Shown: positions 9,360 through 18,706, counted from the stretch's first letter. The stretch: DNA of 64,000 bases from CAZUCE01 sp964619265 (GCA_964619265.1 CAZUCE010000002.1:186001-250000); one strand, 5' to 3'. Numbers and translations: made by a program. Notes: a model not told the origin generated them from the sequence alone.

Positions 9360-10835
9360 ATGAAGAACCAACTATTCTTGACCCTCGTCTGCGGGTCCTT
9401 TGCGCTGCTTGGCAACAACTCCGTTATGGCTCAATCCACTTGGGTTGGCGGCGAAAATGTCTATACGGCTCCGTTTGAGGGTTCCGTTCGCACGCTGCAG
9501 CACGGGGAAATTCTACGGGGCGATCTCAATGTAGAAAACCTGTACATCCCGCGTGATGTGACCGTCTACGTGGAAGCCGATTCGCACATTACGGCAACCC
9601 GTACGATTCGAATCGACGGTCATGTGGAGTTTCCGCGAGATTCAACTCTGAATCAACCAAGAGGCGGGTGGGACTTGGGCGAACTCGATCGGGATGCGCC
9701 GAAGTTGGGTCTTGCTGCTGCTGAGTGGATCCACATCACGGGGCTCATTCGTGGCGGGTCCGGGTCCGATCTAGATAAGTTCGAACAGGGGCCGCTCACC
9801 GGTCAACGGGGTGGAGCGGGTAGCAGCATCTACTTGGAGGCCCCTGAGGTTTGGGTCGACGGGCAAGTACGCGGAGGAGACGGAGGCGCAGCCGCCCCGG
9901 GCGGAGTCGGAGGTCGCGGCGGAGACGTTCTCATCATGGGTCCGATGTATACCCACGATCACAACACGGACTTCCCTGAGGCGTTGGGCGGAATGGGGGG
10001 AACGGGCGGCCGAGGAATGGCGTCAACTTGGGTTGACGGTCGGCTGACCCAGGAGGTCAATCCCGGTGCTGGGGGCCGTGGGGGCGACGCAATTGGCCTG
10101 CTTTCGGATCACATTTCGATCTGGGAGACACTTCCTGGAGCGATTGCAGGTCCGGTTGACGAATTCGCTCCCGGTGGACAGTTCATGGAGAAATCGGCAG
10201 GTGGTGCTAAAGCGGTTTGCCCGGCGGCCGAAGGGGGTGCCAACGGCGGCGACGCGGAAGGCGGCGGCGGAGGGACGGGCGGAGAAGGAGCACATGGAAC
10301 GGCTCAGTCTCCGACAGGGAAAATAGGCATGATTGGTGGCATGGGAGGAAATGGGAATGCATCCAGCAACAAGGGCGTCGATGGCGAACCCGGTACGACC
10401 TGCTGTGATGTCGAGAAAGGCGGCAATGGCGGAAAGGGTGGCAACGGCGGAACCGGAAAGGGCGGTGAAGGCGGCATGGGAGGACCAGGCGGTGAAGGCT
10501 ACCGACCTGACCCCAGCAAGGCCCCCGTCGGTCAAGGAGGAAAGGGAGGACCCGGAGGTCCTGGTGGAATCGGGACATCCGGCAACGGAGCTGACAAGGG
10601 CGGAAAAGGCGGCGACGGCGAAGAGAAGGGAGGTGACGGGGGACCGAAAGGCAAGGGTCCCAAGGGCATGAAAGGGCCTGGGGGTCCTGGAGGTATGGGC
10701 GGACCGGGCCAGCCCATGGGTCTGACGGGCGACACCGGTCCCGAAGGCGGATTTGGCAACGGGACCGATGGATCTAAGGGCGCCGATGGGAAGAAATGTC
10801 CCGCCCAGGGGGGCGATCCCAAGCCCGTGGGCTGA
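9360..10835 (+). CDS. Secreted glycine-rich, collagen-like protein
   Basis: 491 aa from ATG 9360 (an upstream in-frame start adds only 7 residues before the signal peptide). Residues 1-24 form a good signal peptide (MKNQLFLTLVCGSFALLG, cleavage near VMAQ). Residues 25-150 look beta-rich (ENLYIPRDVTVYVEADSHI). From about residue 155 to the end the chain is dominated by GG-x-GG-x repeats, with Lys/Asp/Glu at variable positions. The last 80 residues include a collagen-type register with Gly every third position (for example PGGPGGMGGPGQPMGLTGDTG). A CC pair and scattered Cys could crosslink chains. It is probably an exported structural or surface protein, function unknown. A strong hairpin follows the stop. 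Confidence 0.8.
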   Translation: MKNQLFLTLVCGSFALLGNNSVMAQSTWVGGENVYTAPFEGSVRTLQHGEILRGDLNVENLYIPRDVTVYVEADSHITATRTIRIDGHVEFPRDSTLNQPRGGWDLGELDRDAPKLGLAAAEWIHITGLIRGGSGSDLDKFEQGPLTGQRGGAGSSIYLEAPEVWVDGQVRGGDGGAAAPGGVGGRGGDVLIMGPMYTHDHNTDFPEALGGMGGTGGRGMASTWVDGRLTQEVNPGAGGRGGDAIGLLSDHISIWETLPGAIAGPVDEFAPGGQFMEKSAGGAKAVCPAAEGGANGGDAEGGGGGTGGEGAHGTAQSPTGKIGMIGGMGGNGNASSNKGVDGEPGTTCCDVEKGGNGGKGGNGGTGKGGEGGMGGPGGEGYRPDPSKAPVGQGGKGGPGGPGGIGTSGNGADKGGKGGDGEEKGGDGGPKGKGPKGMKGPGGPGGMGGPGQPMGLTGDTGPEGGFGNGTDGSKGADGKKCPAQGGDPKPVG

Positions 10836-10851
10836 GGCTAGGAAGACGACG

Positions 10852-10879
10852 GCCCGGGTCCTTCGAGGGGCCCGGGCCT
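10852..10879. terminator. Bidirectional terminator-like hairpin
   Basis: GGCCCGGG at 10852-10859 pairs with CCCGGGCC at 10872-10879 around a 12-nt loop, followed by TTCGTTTGT. It lies between the collagen-like gene and the convergent WD-like gene, as expected for a shared terminator. Confidence 0.6.
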
Positions 10880-10915
10880 TCGTTTGTGTATCCGTTGGAA
10901 GGGTGAATACGCCTG

Positions 10916-12622
10916 TCAGTTTCGGCCACGGAGCTCGTCCGGATCGAAGCAAGCCAATTCGCCGGTGTCGCTGAGGGCTAGGAACTTTCCGGTTGGAAGC
11001 TGGCGTACCCGAGCGATCGACCCAGAAAATTCACCGGAGCGCCCGAGTTCTTCTCCGGTTCGGGCATCGAGCAACGACAGCGCGCCATCCGCCGGGATCC
11101 AAGAGTCTTGCCACCCGGTCTGGCTATCGTCCCCGACCGGTGCCTCGCCCGATTCGAAATAGTCGCCTCCATAAGTGATCAGGCGGTCCTCTCCAGCGAA
11201 GGCTATTCCGCGCAGGTACCCGTGATGGGGCAAGATGGTGAGATCGGGCGCTACCGGTTCGGCCCCATCGTTCAACGACACCACGTCGATCCAACCCTCG
11301 AAGGAGTCGGAGATGGCGAGGCGCCGGCCGCGGGGCGAAAGGGCCGCAAATTCGATGTCCACGGGCTCGCTTAGAAGAACGTCCGGCAGCGTGATTCCAC
11401 TGGGCAATTCGTAGCGGAGGATCTGAGTCTGGCGGCCGTCGAGTAGCTGGCCCCAATCGGGCAGGTAGGCAATCTGGGCATCCCACTCACCGGGCAACCG
11501 GACTGCGCCGTGGGGACCTACTCGAGCCGGACGTCCGTAGGTTTGCCAGAGCAACATGGTTCCATCGCTCAGCGCTTCAACTTGAACAGAGCCGCTGAAG
11601 GCATCCTGCAGCCCGGGAGACAGGAGCTGCGGCCCCAGCTCAAGCTGGAATTCGCCGTGCGCGAGGGAATCTAGCGGCACCGCGTGCAGGTGCTCGCTCC
11701 AATGCAAATAGATCGACTCGCCCCCCGGGGTGATCGCGGCTGAAAGCGAATCAGGAGGGAGCGTTCCACCGCCCAGCTGCTCGACCAGATCCTGAGGTTC
11801 GATACGAGCGAGCAACCGCATGCCATCCATTTGGACCAGCTCGACGGCCTGGCCGACGAGCAGCAAACGCGAGCCGTCCTCGCTCAGCCCGAAGTTCGAC
11901 ATGGCAGAGCCAAGCTCGTGGTGCCAGAGGCCACGCCAGTAGGGGACGGTTGTGAGGAACTCTCCGATGGGTTGAGCCTGCAAGAGGTCCCCATCCCGGC
12001 GGCCGACCACGCCGGCCACGCCGCCGTTTTGATCGAACACAGGAGCGCCGAGCGTGCGGGCGGTTGCGGGAAGTTCGCTGGCATCGGCCGGGCGAACGGA
12101 GAGCCAGTAGCGCTCTTCCTCGGGACGGGGCAGCTCGGCGATTTGCAGCTGGCTGGTTCGAACCTCCCCCGACTCGTCCAGGTACGCCAGGGAGAGCGGC
12201 GTATCCCGCTGGAGTTCTTGAGCAGACGGAGTGAGCACGGCGGCCTTTGGCGCAAAGCCCGAAGGCGCCCGGCAAGCCAAAGTGAAGGTCCAATCCCAGG
12301 CCGACCAGGCCGGCCCATCCAATTCAACCTCGCCCGCAAAGAGCCCAAAGCGGCTCGTGTCGAACGTGAAAGGATCCGGCCACAAACCGACGTCGTCATC
12401 CAGCAAGGCGAGATCCGCGGGTTGGAATCTGTCGATCAAGGGTTGAGCAGGAATCAACGCCACGGGTTCCCCATCCCCTGGGTCGAACCAAAAGGCAACG
12501 CCTTCGGCGGTCTCCACCCATTCGTCGCTCTCGAGGCGATCGGCGACCCGAAGCGGCCTAATCAGGGGTTCGTCTTGGGGAGGGGCCGCCAGGTATGTGA
12601 AAGTGAGAATAGACAGCAGCAT
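10916..12622 (-). CDS. Putative exported pseudo-protease (HtrA-like fold) plus beta-propeller protein
   Basis: 568 aa from ATG 12622, where a short signal-like segment (MLLSILTFTYLAAPP) begins. The 27 residues added by a start at 12703 are polar. Residues 35-210 resemble a trypsin-like fold: AEGVAFWFDPGDGEPVAL as the first barrel strand pair, WDWTFTLA (Asp110) where DLALL is expected, and LGAPVFDQNGGVAGVV (191-206) where proteases have GxSGGPVFD. The catalytic His position reads PAQ and the Ser is Ala, so activity is not expected. The rest is a series of irregular WD40-like blades (for example LSEDGSRLLLVG, LSPRGRRLAISDS, LPTGKFLALSDTGELACFD). It is probably paralogous to the next gene upstream on the same strand, 151 bp away. 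Fold assignment is by eye. Confidence 0.55.
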   Translation of the reverse strand: MLLSILTFTYLAAPPQDEPLIRPLRVADRLESDEWVETAEGVAFWFDPGDGEPVALIPAQPLIDRFQPADLALLDDDVGLWPDPFTFDTSRFGLFAGEVELDGPAWSAWDWTFTLACRAPSGFAPKAAVLTPSAQELQRDTPLSLAYLDESGEVRTSQLQIAELPRPEEERYWLSVRPADASELPATARTLGAPVFDQNGGVAGVVGRRDGDLLQAQPIGEFLTTVPYWRGLWHHELGSAMSNFGLSEDGSRLLLVGQAVELVQMDGMRLLARIEPQDLVEQLGGGTLPPDSLSAAITPGGESIYLHWSEHLHAVPLDSLAHGEFQLELGPQLLSPGLQDAFSGSVQVEALSDGTMLLWQTYGRPARVGPHGAVRLPGEWDAQIAYLPDWGQLLDGRQTQILRYELPSGITLPDVLLSEPVDIEFAALSPRGRRLAISDSFEGWIDVVSLNDGAEPVAPDLTILPHHGYLRGIAFAGEDRLITYGGDYFESGEAPVGDDSQTGWQDSWIPADGALSLLDARTGEELGRSGEFSGSIARVRQLPTGKFLALSDTGELACFDPDELRGRN

Positions 12623-12773
12623 CTTGGAATCCGTTTTGGCGCTCGCAGTGCGGGAGTCTTCGTAGTCCTCAAATTTACGTGAAGTACGAATCGAATGGGG
12701 CATCCAGAGAAGATCGGACGCCCCGGGGCGAACTTTCTATGAGATTGAACTTGTTGAACCCGTTGGGCCCGGG

Positions 12774-14342
12774 CTATCTCGATGGCCGGGGTGGATTCGA
12801 GATTGGCCACGACCATAGCTCTTTGGATTCGGTCAGGGATAGGAGTTGGCGATTCCGTAGAAACAGAGCACAGGGGAGGTCGTCGAAGTGATGGGATCTT
12901 CTGAGTTCTTGACCGGTGTCGCTCTGGAAGACGCGCAAGAACGCGTCCTCGGCGAAGGTCCCGCCGGCCTCTTCCACGAGGCTTCCAGTGGCCGCCCAAA
13001 GCTGCTCTTCAAAATGCAGCAAGACGCGAGTTTGACCCGAGCCGGTCGATTGGGTCCAAGAAGCTGGCTGACCGGGGGCCGAGTAACTTGAAATCCAATT
13101 GCCGTAACCGGCCGCGAACGATCCGGAAGGGGAGGTGGAGAGCAAGGCGGTGATGGGGTGCCCAAACTCCTGCGCGACGCTCGGGGAGGCGGCGGCCGGG
13201 GTGAGCAAACGCAGCTCGCCATCCAGGGTGCCGTGCAAGAAACCGCCCGGTGGGCCCGTTGAAAGGGCCGAAGTGGGAGGAGTGGTGATTGGGATTACCG
13301 CCGAGCTGGACAGCTCGCAAATTAGGGTGCCGGGTCTTGAAGTCGAAGCGGCCGCGACGGAGGAGCCGTCGAGACTCCAGGCCAGTCGATTGGGAGGGAA
13401 GGGGAGCGAATCGAAGGACTGAAGGGGCTCGAGACTCGCGGCGGCGAGGACCTCGACCCGCGCCCCGAGCGCAACGGCCAGGAACAGGCCGGACGGGTCG
13501 TAGGCCGCGGCCGTGGAGCGTCGTAAGGGGGCAAATTCGGCGAGCTCTCCGGTGCTGCCGAGTTGGCCGGCTCGCAGTCCGCCAAGAACCTGAGACCAGG
13601 TCAGCAGTTGACCCGTGGGCGAAAGGGTGGCGCGGTCGAATCCACGCGAGTCGTGGGGCAGTCGCACCGCTTGGCCCCGGAGCGGCGGCGGCAAGCCGGC
13701 GAGCGAGTCGATGCGCTGGGCGAGCAAGGTGGCTGGTTGGTCTCCGCCCGCGGGCTCGATCGAGCTGACCATGGCCACGGCTAGGCCTGCCCGGTCGAGG
13801 ACGAGCGTGCCCGGCACCGAGCTGGATTCCGGGATGTCCGGCGCGAGAAATTCAAGCCAAGTCGGTTCTTGGGTGACGAGCCTGAGAGGCAGATCCGCCG
13901 AGGCCATGAGTTCAGGATGAACCCAAGTGAAGGACTCATGGATGTCCAGGGGCCCGAGCCGGACCTTGAGGGTTTCGGTCTCCTGGCCGGCGACGTTTTC
14001 GAACAGCAACAAATCCGACCACCACAGGTCCTGGCCGGCGGTAGCCCGGCGCACCAAGTCGGCCGAGGCGGGCTTCTCGCCAAAGCCGCACTCCTCGATG
14101 CGGTCTTCGAATTCAATCACGGCGACTCCGTCCGGTTCGAGGGCCGCCGCAAACGAGGCGACGGTCCAAACATCCCCGCGTGGGGAGGCAATGCGAAAGC
14201 CGTAGCCAGCCCCACGGGATTCGCTGCCGCCGAACCGCAGGTGCAGCTCGGCGACCAGCGGCAGCGAACTTTGGGGAGACTCGCTGGCAGCTTCCTGAAT
14301 CGCGAGAAACGAGAGTGCGAGGGCAGCGCCGGAGGAGATCAC
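12774..14342 (-). CDS. Putative exported pseudo-protease (HtrA-like fold) plus beta-propeller protein, paralogue
   Basis: 522 aa with a weak N-terminal hydrophobic segment (SSGAALALSFLAIQEA). Residues 45-190 follow an HtrA-like pattern: AGYGFRIASPRGDVWTVASFAAAL (50s-60s) where proteases read SGFVI..G.VLTNAHVV, then QDLWWSDLLLFEN with Asp110 in the DLALL position, then SSVPGTLVLDRAGLAVAMVS (174-193) where GNSGGPVLD is expected. His is replaced by Phe-Ala and the Ser motif is broken. Residues 230-520 contain propeller-like blades (RATLSPTGQLLTWS, AAYDPSGLFLAVALG, AWSLDGSSVAAAST). Same architecture and same Asp position as its neighbour downstream. Function unknown; a scaffold or sensor role in the periplasm is inference. 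Confidence 0.5.
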   Translation of the reverse strand: MISSGAALALSFLAIQEAASESPQSSLPLVAELHLRFGGSESRGAGYGFRIASPRGDVWTVASFAAALEPDGVAVIEFEDRIEECGFGEKPASADLVRRATAGQDLWWSDLLLFENVAGQETETLKVRLGPLDIHESFTWVHPELMASADLPLRLVTQEPTWLEFLAPDIPESSSVPGTLVLDRAGLAVAMVSSIEPAGGDQPATLLAQRIDSLAGLPPPLRGQAVRLPHDSRGFDRATLSPTGQLLTWSQVLGGLRAGQLGSTGELAEFAPLRRSTAAAYDPSGLFLAVALGARVEVLAAASLEPLQSFDSLPFPPNRLAWSLDGSSVAAASTSRPGTLICELSSSAVIPITTPPTSALSTGPPGGFLHGTLDGELRLLTPAAASPSVAQEFGHPITALLSTSPSGSFAAGYGNWISSYSAPGQPASWTQSTGSGQTRVLLHFEEQLWAATGSLVEEAGGTFAEDAFLRVFQSDTGQELRRSHHFDDLPCALFLRNRQLLSLTESKELWSWPISNPPRPSR

Positions 14343-14434
14343 GTGGTTTCGGGTTCAAGGGCGTTGGGCCCGGTTCGGTGGATGGTCCGTGCCGGGAACT
14401 TCTGGGTCAGGCAACCGAGTCTCATGGATTCGAG

Positions 14435-14826
14435 CTAGCTTCTCTGATGGGGAGCTAAGGGAGCGAGCGGGAGCACCGTGAGATCGCGCGCACGCAGCTG
14501 GAAGAGCGCGGCTCACCCGGCGAGGACGAAGCGTTCACCGCCAGGGGAGAAGGCCCTTGGGAGCCGGTGTCCAGCGGTCCCGAGCGGCGCCAAGCCGCCT
14601 TGGACCCGGAGGGGAGATTCAGAGGGTCGTGGGCCACGGGACTCCTGGGATGGAGCGTAGATCGGGGCGATCGCTCGGGCCTTGGCTCGTTCTATCAGAG
14701 CGGCTCGGTCCGGTGCGAGACAGACACGGCGCCGGGGGGCAGGAACCTGAGCGAGTGCGATTTAGACTGACTCCACAATTCCAGTCCGCGCCCGAAACCC
14801 AGCCGCGGGCTTGCCAGCCCGCCCAA
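14435..14826 (-). pseudogene. Possible remnant of a third WD-like propeller gene
   Basis: Most of the 484-bp gap between the preceding gene and the SGNH-like gene. Reading the minus strand, one frame gives GHRLPRAFSPGGERFVLAG, then a TGA, then AALFQLRARDLTVLPLAP, ending at TAG 14435-14437. This has the GH...AFSPGGER...AG pattern of a WD40 blade. In another frame upstream SHSLRFLPPGAVSVS looks like a second blade. The interrupted frames suggest a decayed copy of the two tandem propeller genes that follow on the same strand. The evidence is pattern-level only; chance similarity in GC-rich DNA cannot be excluded. Confidence 0.3.
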
Positions 14827-16146
14827 GTGGCCATCTTGAACCCCAGCGATTCGAACTCCCCCAGACCGCTCCGCTCTGCGGAGGAGCGTCTCAACCGGCC
14901 GGCTCGAATCGGTTTGTGGTTCGCCTACTTGGTTCTTTGCTGGGGCCTGCTGGAGGTGGGAGGACGCGGCGCGCTGGCTGTAGCGGGACGGCCGTATCAA
15001 TCGTCAGCAGCCCGCGAGGAGCTTGCGACGCTCTTGTCGGGTTTGACCGAGGCGCTGCCGCACGCGGAGGCCACAGACCCGCACACCGAGGAGCGCGAGC
15101 GCGGGCGCGGCATCCAAGTTCATCCCTTCCGCGGGTTTGAGCAGGCCCGCGATCTGGGGGGGTATCACGAGCAGATCGAAGAGCTGATCACCGGCCGCGA
15201 CGCCCAGGATCTGTGGATTTTCGTGTGCGGGGGCTCTGTCGCAGGTTTGTTTTCCGAGCCCGGTGCGGCCGGGGCGCGGCGGCTCGCGGAGCGACTGAAG
15301 CAAGCGCCGGCGCTAGCCGGACGCGAGCCCCGCATCGTTCAGCTCGGCCGAGGTGGTTACAAGCAGCCCCAGCAGCTGTTTCATACAGCCGAGCTTTTGG
15401 CCCGTGGGGCGAAGCCCGATGTGGTGATCAACTTGGACGGTTACAACGAGGTGCATTCCGCGGCCTCGAACCGCGACGCGCAGGTTCACCCGCTGTTTCC
15501 GGCCGCGCCTAGCTGGCGGGCGGTGTCGGCTCCGCTGACCGAAGAAGGGGCCTTCGAACGGATGTTCGAGGCCCGGACGCTCGCGGACCGTGCGCGAGCC
15601 ATCGGCGGCGCGGCCCTGAAGCGCCGTTCCTATCGCAGCGTGGTGTTTGGGTCGATTGCGCTCGAGCGAATGAGGCGCTTGGTGGCGCGCAAGGGGCAGT
15701 TGGCTGCCCTAGGGGCGAGCTCCGAAGCCTCCAAGGCTGCGTTGCACGGGCCGCCCTTCGAGGGAACCGTGGCGGATGCGATCGACCTCGGCGTCGCGGC
15801 CTGGAAGTCGCACTCCTTGGATCTGGACTGCCTATGCCGGGCGCGCGGGGTTCGCTATCTGCATGTACTGCAACCAACGCTGTTCGACCCTGCGGTCACG
15901 CCGGTTGGAGAGCAGGACCCGAGCGAGCTGGCCGCCTGGAGATTCGGGGTGGTGCGGGGCTATCCCAAGCTGGCCGAGGCCGGAGCGGAGCTAGCGGCAG
16001 ACGGGATTGCGTTCTTGGACGCACGGGATGCGCTCGGGGAAAGGCCCCACGGGATGTACTACGACGCTTGCCACTTTGGGGATGAGGGCAACGAACGGCT
16101 GGCGGAGCGCATCGCCGAGGCCCTGATTCCCTTGCTCGAACCCTGA
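14827..16146 (+). CDS. Membrane-anchored SGNH/GDSL hydrolase-like protein
   Basis: About 439 aa if started at GTG 14827. An open frame back to 14557 adds a Pro/Gln/Arg-rich stretch that I reject as coding. One TM helix near residues 27-47 (IGLWFAYLVLCWGLLEVGG) would place the rest outside the cytoplasm. The SGNH blocks are FVCGGSVAGLF near 135 (block I Gly-x-Ser), NLDGYNEV near 202 (block III, Asn of the oxyanion hole), and DACHFGDEGN near 413 (block V DxxH). This architecture is common in polysaccharide acetyl-transfer or esterase proteins of cell envelopes. The convergent neighbours are a glycosyltransferase and a UGM-like flavoprotein, consistent with surface glycan work. Confidence 0.7.
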   Translation: MAILNPSDSNSPRPLRSAEERLNRPARIGLWFAYLVLCWGLLEVGGRGALAVAGRPYQSSAAREELATLLSGLTEALPHAEATDPHTEERERGRGIQVHPFRGFEQARDLGGYHEQIEELITGRDAQDLWIFVCGGSVAGLFSEPGAAGARRLAERLKQAPALAGREPRIVQLGRGGYKQPQQLFHTAELLARGAKPDVVINLDGYNEVHSAASNRDAQVHPLFPAAPSWRAVSAPLTEEGAFERMFEARTLADRARAIGGAALKRRSYRSVVFGSIALERMRRLVARKGQLAALGASSEASKAALHGPPFEGTVADAIDLGVAAWKSHSLDLDCLCRARGVRYLHVLQPTLFDPAVTPVGEQDPSELAAWRFGVVRGYPKLAEAGAELAADGIAFLDARDALGERPHGMYYDACHFGDEGNERLAERIAEALIPLLEP

Positions 16147-16220
16147 GACCCAATCGGATTGCGCCCGGTTTCGAGCGGGGAACTAAGGCGTCTTGGGCAT
16201 CCCGCGGAACCCGTGGATTT

Positions 16221-17219
16221 TTAGACGCCCCGGCGAGCCCAGCCGTCGAACTTGCGCCACAGCCAAGAGCTCTCGGTCTTCCACCAGGATCTTGCCCCGA
16301 GGAACTGGGCGGCCGCTTCGGATAGTGCGTGCCAATGCCCGATGCGCTTCCAGTGTTTGCGCTCCTTTTCGCTCAGCCCGGTCTGCGAGTCGATCAGCTC
16401 CGCGTAGTACCGCGACTGTGGTTTCCAACCGCGCCACACATGCCTCCAGCTTGGCACGGTGCGAACCCCGAACAGAGCGTGCAGGTTGCGGTGGTCTGCG
16501 TACAGCCGTTTGAACTCGCGCTTCAACTCAAGGGCATGGCTGTGCTCGACCTCTGCCTCGGCACAGAATCCAATCCGGCCACCTGCGAGCAGGAGTTGCT
16601 TGCCCAGCGCCACGTCTTCGCCAAAGGGGACCTCGGGATACGGAAACCGGTTCCACGACGACCGGCGGACCGCCGAGGCCACGTTGTCGAAGGCGCACGC
16701 GCTGAGCCGCTCGAGCGGTTCCAAAGCCTCGTACTTGGCCCGGCTCGCCTCAGGGTCGCCGCTGGTCAGCTCCTGCACCACCGAGGTGTCCCGTGAAGCG
16801 CTCCAGCGCCGCAGCCGTTCCGCCAAAATGGGGTCGCAATCCGGCTGCGGGAATTGACGCGCATAGGCGGCGTCGATCGGAGCTCCCCCATCCGGCGCTG
16901 CTTCGAACATGCGCCGCAGGGCCGCGAGATAGCCCTGGCCGATGGGCACAGCGTCTTGGGTCAACAGCACGATGACTTCGCCGGTCGACTCGCCGATCGC
17001 GCGATTGCGCGTTCGGCCGTGCTGAAATTCCCGTTGATCGATGGAGATCACGCGCGCGCCAGCTCGCGCAGCGGCTTCGGGACTTCCGTCCGTCGAACCC
17101 GAGTCGATGACAATCAACTCGAAGCCGCCCGGCAGCTTCTGCTCGCCAAGCACCTCGAGCAGGCGTACGAACCGTGGGCCGCCGTTCCAGGTGGGGACGA
17201 CGACCGAAAGGCTGGTCAC
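16221..17219 (-). CDS. Family 2 glycosyltransferase (rhamnosyltransferase-like)
   Basis: 332 aa from GTG 17219, two bases after the stop of the upstream gene. An alternative GTG at 17255 would overlap that gene by 35 bp and add 12 residues. The GT-A fold starts at once with SLSVVVPTWNGG, followed by LIVIDSGSTDGSPE (nucleotide-binding Asp) and REFQHGRTRNRAIGEST. It then has LLTQDAVP, the QDA motif typical of dTDP-rhamnosyltransferase-type GT2 enzymes. A C-terminal helix pair (WRHVWRGWKPQSRYYAELID) may contact the membrane. It probably adds a sugar to a surface glycan or lipid. It is translationally coupled to the UGM-like flavoprotein. Confidence 0.88.
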   Translation of the reverse strand: MTSLSVVVPTWNGGPRFVRLLEVLGEQKLPGGFELIVIDSGSTDGSPEAAARAGARVISIDQREFQHGRTRNRAIGESTGEVIVLLTQDAVPIGQGYLAALRRMFEAAPDGGAPIDAAYARQFPQPDCDPILAERLRRWSASRDTSVVQELTSGDPEASRAKYEALEPLERLSACAFDNVASAVRRSSWNRFPYPEVPFGEDVALGKQLLLAGGRIGFCAEAEVEHSHALELKREFKRLYADHRNLHALFGVRTVPSWRHVWRGWKPQSRYYAELIDSQTGLSEKERKHWKRIGHWHALSEAAAQFLGARSWWKTESSWLWRKFDGWARRGV

Positions 17220-17220
17220 C

Positions 17221-18561
17221 TCAACCCCGGGCGCTTTCGGCCAGGAGGCGCTCACTCATCGCACGCGAGGCGATGACGCACTGGTCCGAGTTCCAGTATT
17301 CGTATTGGCCGAAGCGACCCAACGCTTCGATGCCGAGCGCGGCCAAGCCATCCAGGGCCGCCTTACGCCGCGCTTCGAAGGGCGCGTCGTAGACGATGTA
17401 GGCGAATCGCGAACTCTCGCGGTCGGTGAAAAGCAGCTCGTCGCGCGTCATCAGACCCGCGTGAATCAACCCGTCGATCGTTTGTTGTTCGAGCTCAGGT
17501 CCCGCAAACGGCTGGCCACCGGGTGAGGTGATTTCGCACATGAGCGAAGTCTTGCCCTCGGGTGCGTTGCCCGGCGAGTAGTTCGACATGTAGGTCACGC
17601 GGTTGGCGGGACCCTGGGATTCGTGGGGGAGGTAAATCCACGAGAGGTCCGGGTGCTTCGGGCGGTCCAGCGCCAAGAGTACGCAGGTGATCGAGTTGTA
17701 CGACAGCTCGGTCATCGCCTGCGCGGCGCCGGCTTCGAGATCTTGGACGACTCCTGGCAGAAGATTCATCGGCAGGGTCGAGACCACGCGATCGAACGGT
17801 TCGCCGTTGACCGTGTAACCCTCGCCCACGCGCTGGACCGATTCGACCGGGGTGCCGAGGCGGACGCAGGCGCCCATTCGCTCGGTCAGTCCGTCGGTAA
17901 TCGCTTGGAAGCCGCCGGATTTCGGGTAGTAAAAGATCGACTGGTGGGTGTAGCCCTCGGTGCGGATGCCGATCGAGGCTTTCAGCACGTCGCCGATGGG
18001 TGCGTCGGGCACGCGTCCGGCAACCCAATCGCTGGTAATTTGGTCCAGGGGCCGCTTCCAAATCTTGGCGTTGTAGGGATCCATGAAGTGGTTGGCGATC
18101 CCATCGCCGAACCGCCAGCGGACCCATGCGGCGAAGTCTCCCGGGGCTTGGGAGCGCGCCTTGCCTGTGTCGTGAGCGGTGCGCTCGTGCCAGGCGCGGA
18201 CATAGCCCTCCAGGCAATCGTAGTTGACGTCTTCGGGAAGATCGCCGAGGCCGTTTTCGAAGGGGTAATGCACCCACCGATCGCCGAAGCGAATCTTGGT
18301 GTGCCGGTCGCGCTCGACGAATGCAGCCTTACCGCCGGTCTGCTCGATCATCCAATTCATCGCAGGCTTGTCCTTGCTGAACAGGATGTGTCCCCCGGCC
18401 ACGTCGTACGTGAAGCCCTCGACGGTCTTCGAGCGGCACAGGCCGCCCGCGACCTTGGAGGCCTCAAACAAAACCAGGTCGCCGGGGGCGTGGCCGCCTT
18501 CGACGAGGAATCGGGCCAGAGCGAGTCCGGAAACGCCGGCGCCCAGGATGGCGGTTTTCAC
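17221..18561 (-). CDS. FAD-dependent oxidoreductase, UDP-galactopyranose mutase/protoporphyrinogen-oxidase-like
   Basis: 446 aa, GTG start. The Rossmann dinucleotide motif is at the N-terminus (ILGAGVSGLALARFL), followed by an acidic ribose-binding turn (VLFEASKVAGGLCRS) and the FTYDVAGGHILFS loop typical of the amine-oxidase/UGM superfamily. RWVHYPFENGLGDLP resembles the substrate-binding stretch of UGM-like sugar mutases. With a GT2 gene immediately downstream (2 bp), a role in making or modifying a sugar donor is the best guess. A carotenoid or porphyrin oxidase role is less likely but not excluded. Confidence 0.8.
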   Translation of the reverse strand: MKTAILGAGVSGLALARFLVEGGHAPGDLVLFEASKVAGGLCRSKTVEGFTYDVAGGHILFSKDKPAMNWMIEQTGGKAAFVERDRHTKIRFGDRWVHYPFENGLGDLPEDVNYDCLEGYVRAWHERTAHDTGKARSQAPGDFAAWVRWRFGDGIANHFMDPYNAKIWKRPLDQITSDWVAGRVPDAPIGDVLKASIGIRTEGYTHQSIFYYPKSGGFQAITDGLTERMGACVRLGTPVESVQRVGEGYTVNGEPFDRVVSTLPMNLLPGVVQDLEAGAAQAMTELSYNSITCVLLALDRPKHPDLSWIYLPHESQGPANRVTYMSNYSPGNAPEGKTSLMCEITSPGGQPFAGPELEQQTIDGLIHAGLMTRDELLFTDRESSRFAYIVYDAPFEARRKAALDGLAALGIEALGRFGQYEYWNSDQCVIASRAMSERLLAESARG

Positions 18562-18706
18562 GCGGTGAGGTAGGGAGGGGGGGAGTGCGGGGACGAGCCT
18601 CGGGCTCGAATTCTACCCGGCGGAGGGGCCTGGAGCGGGGTGCAGAGAAGGCCCCCCGGGATCCGAAGCCTAAAATCCGGACGGGGTGCTCCGCGGGCAC
18701 TGGGGC

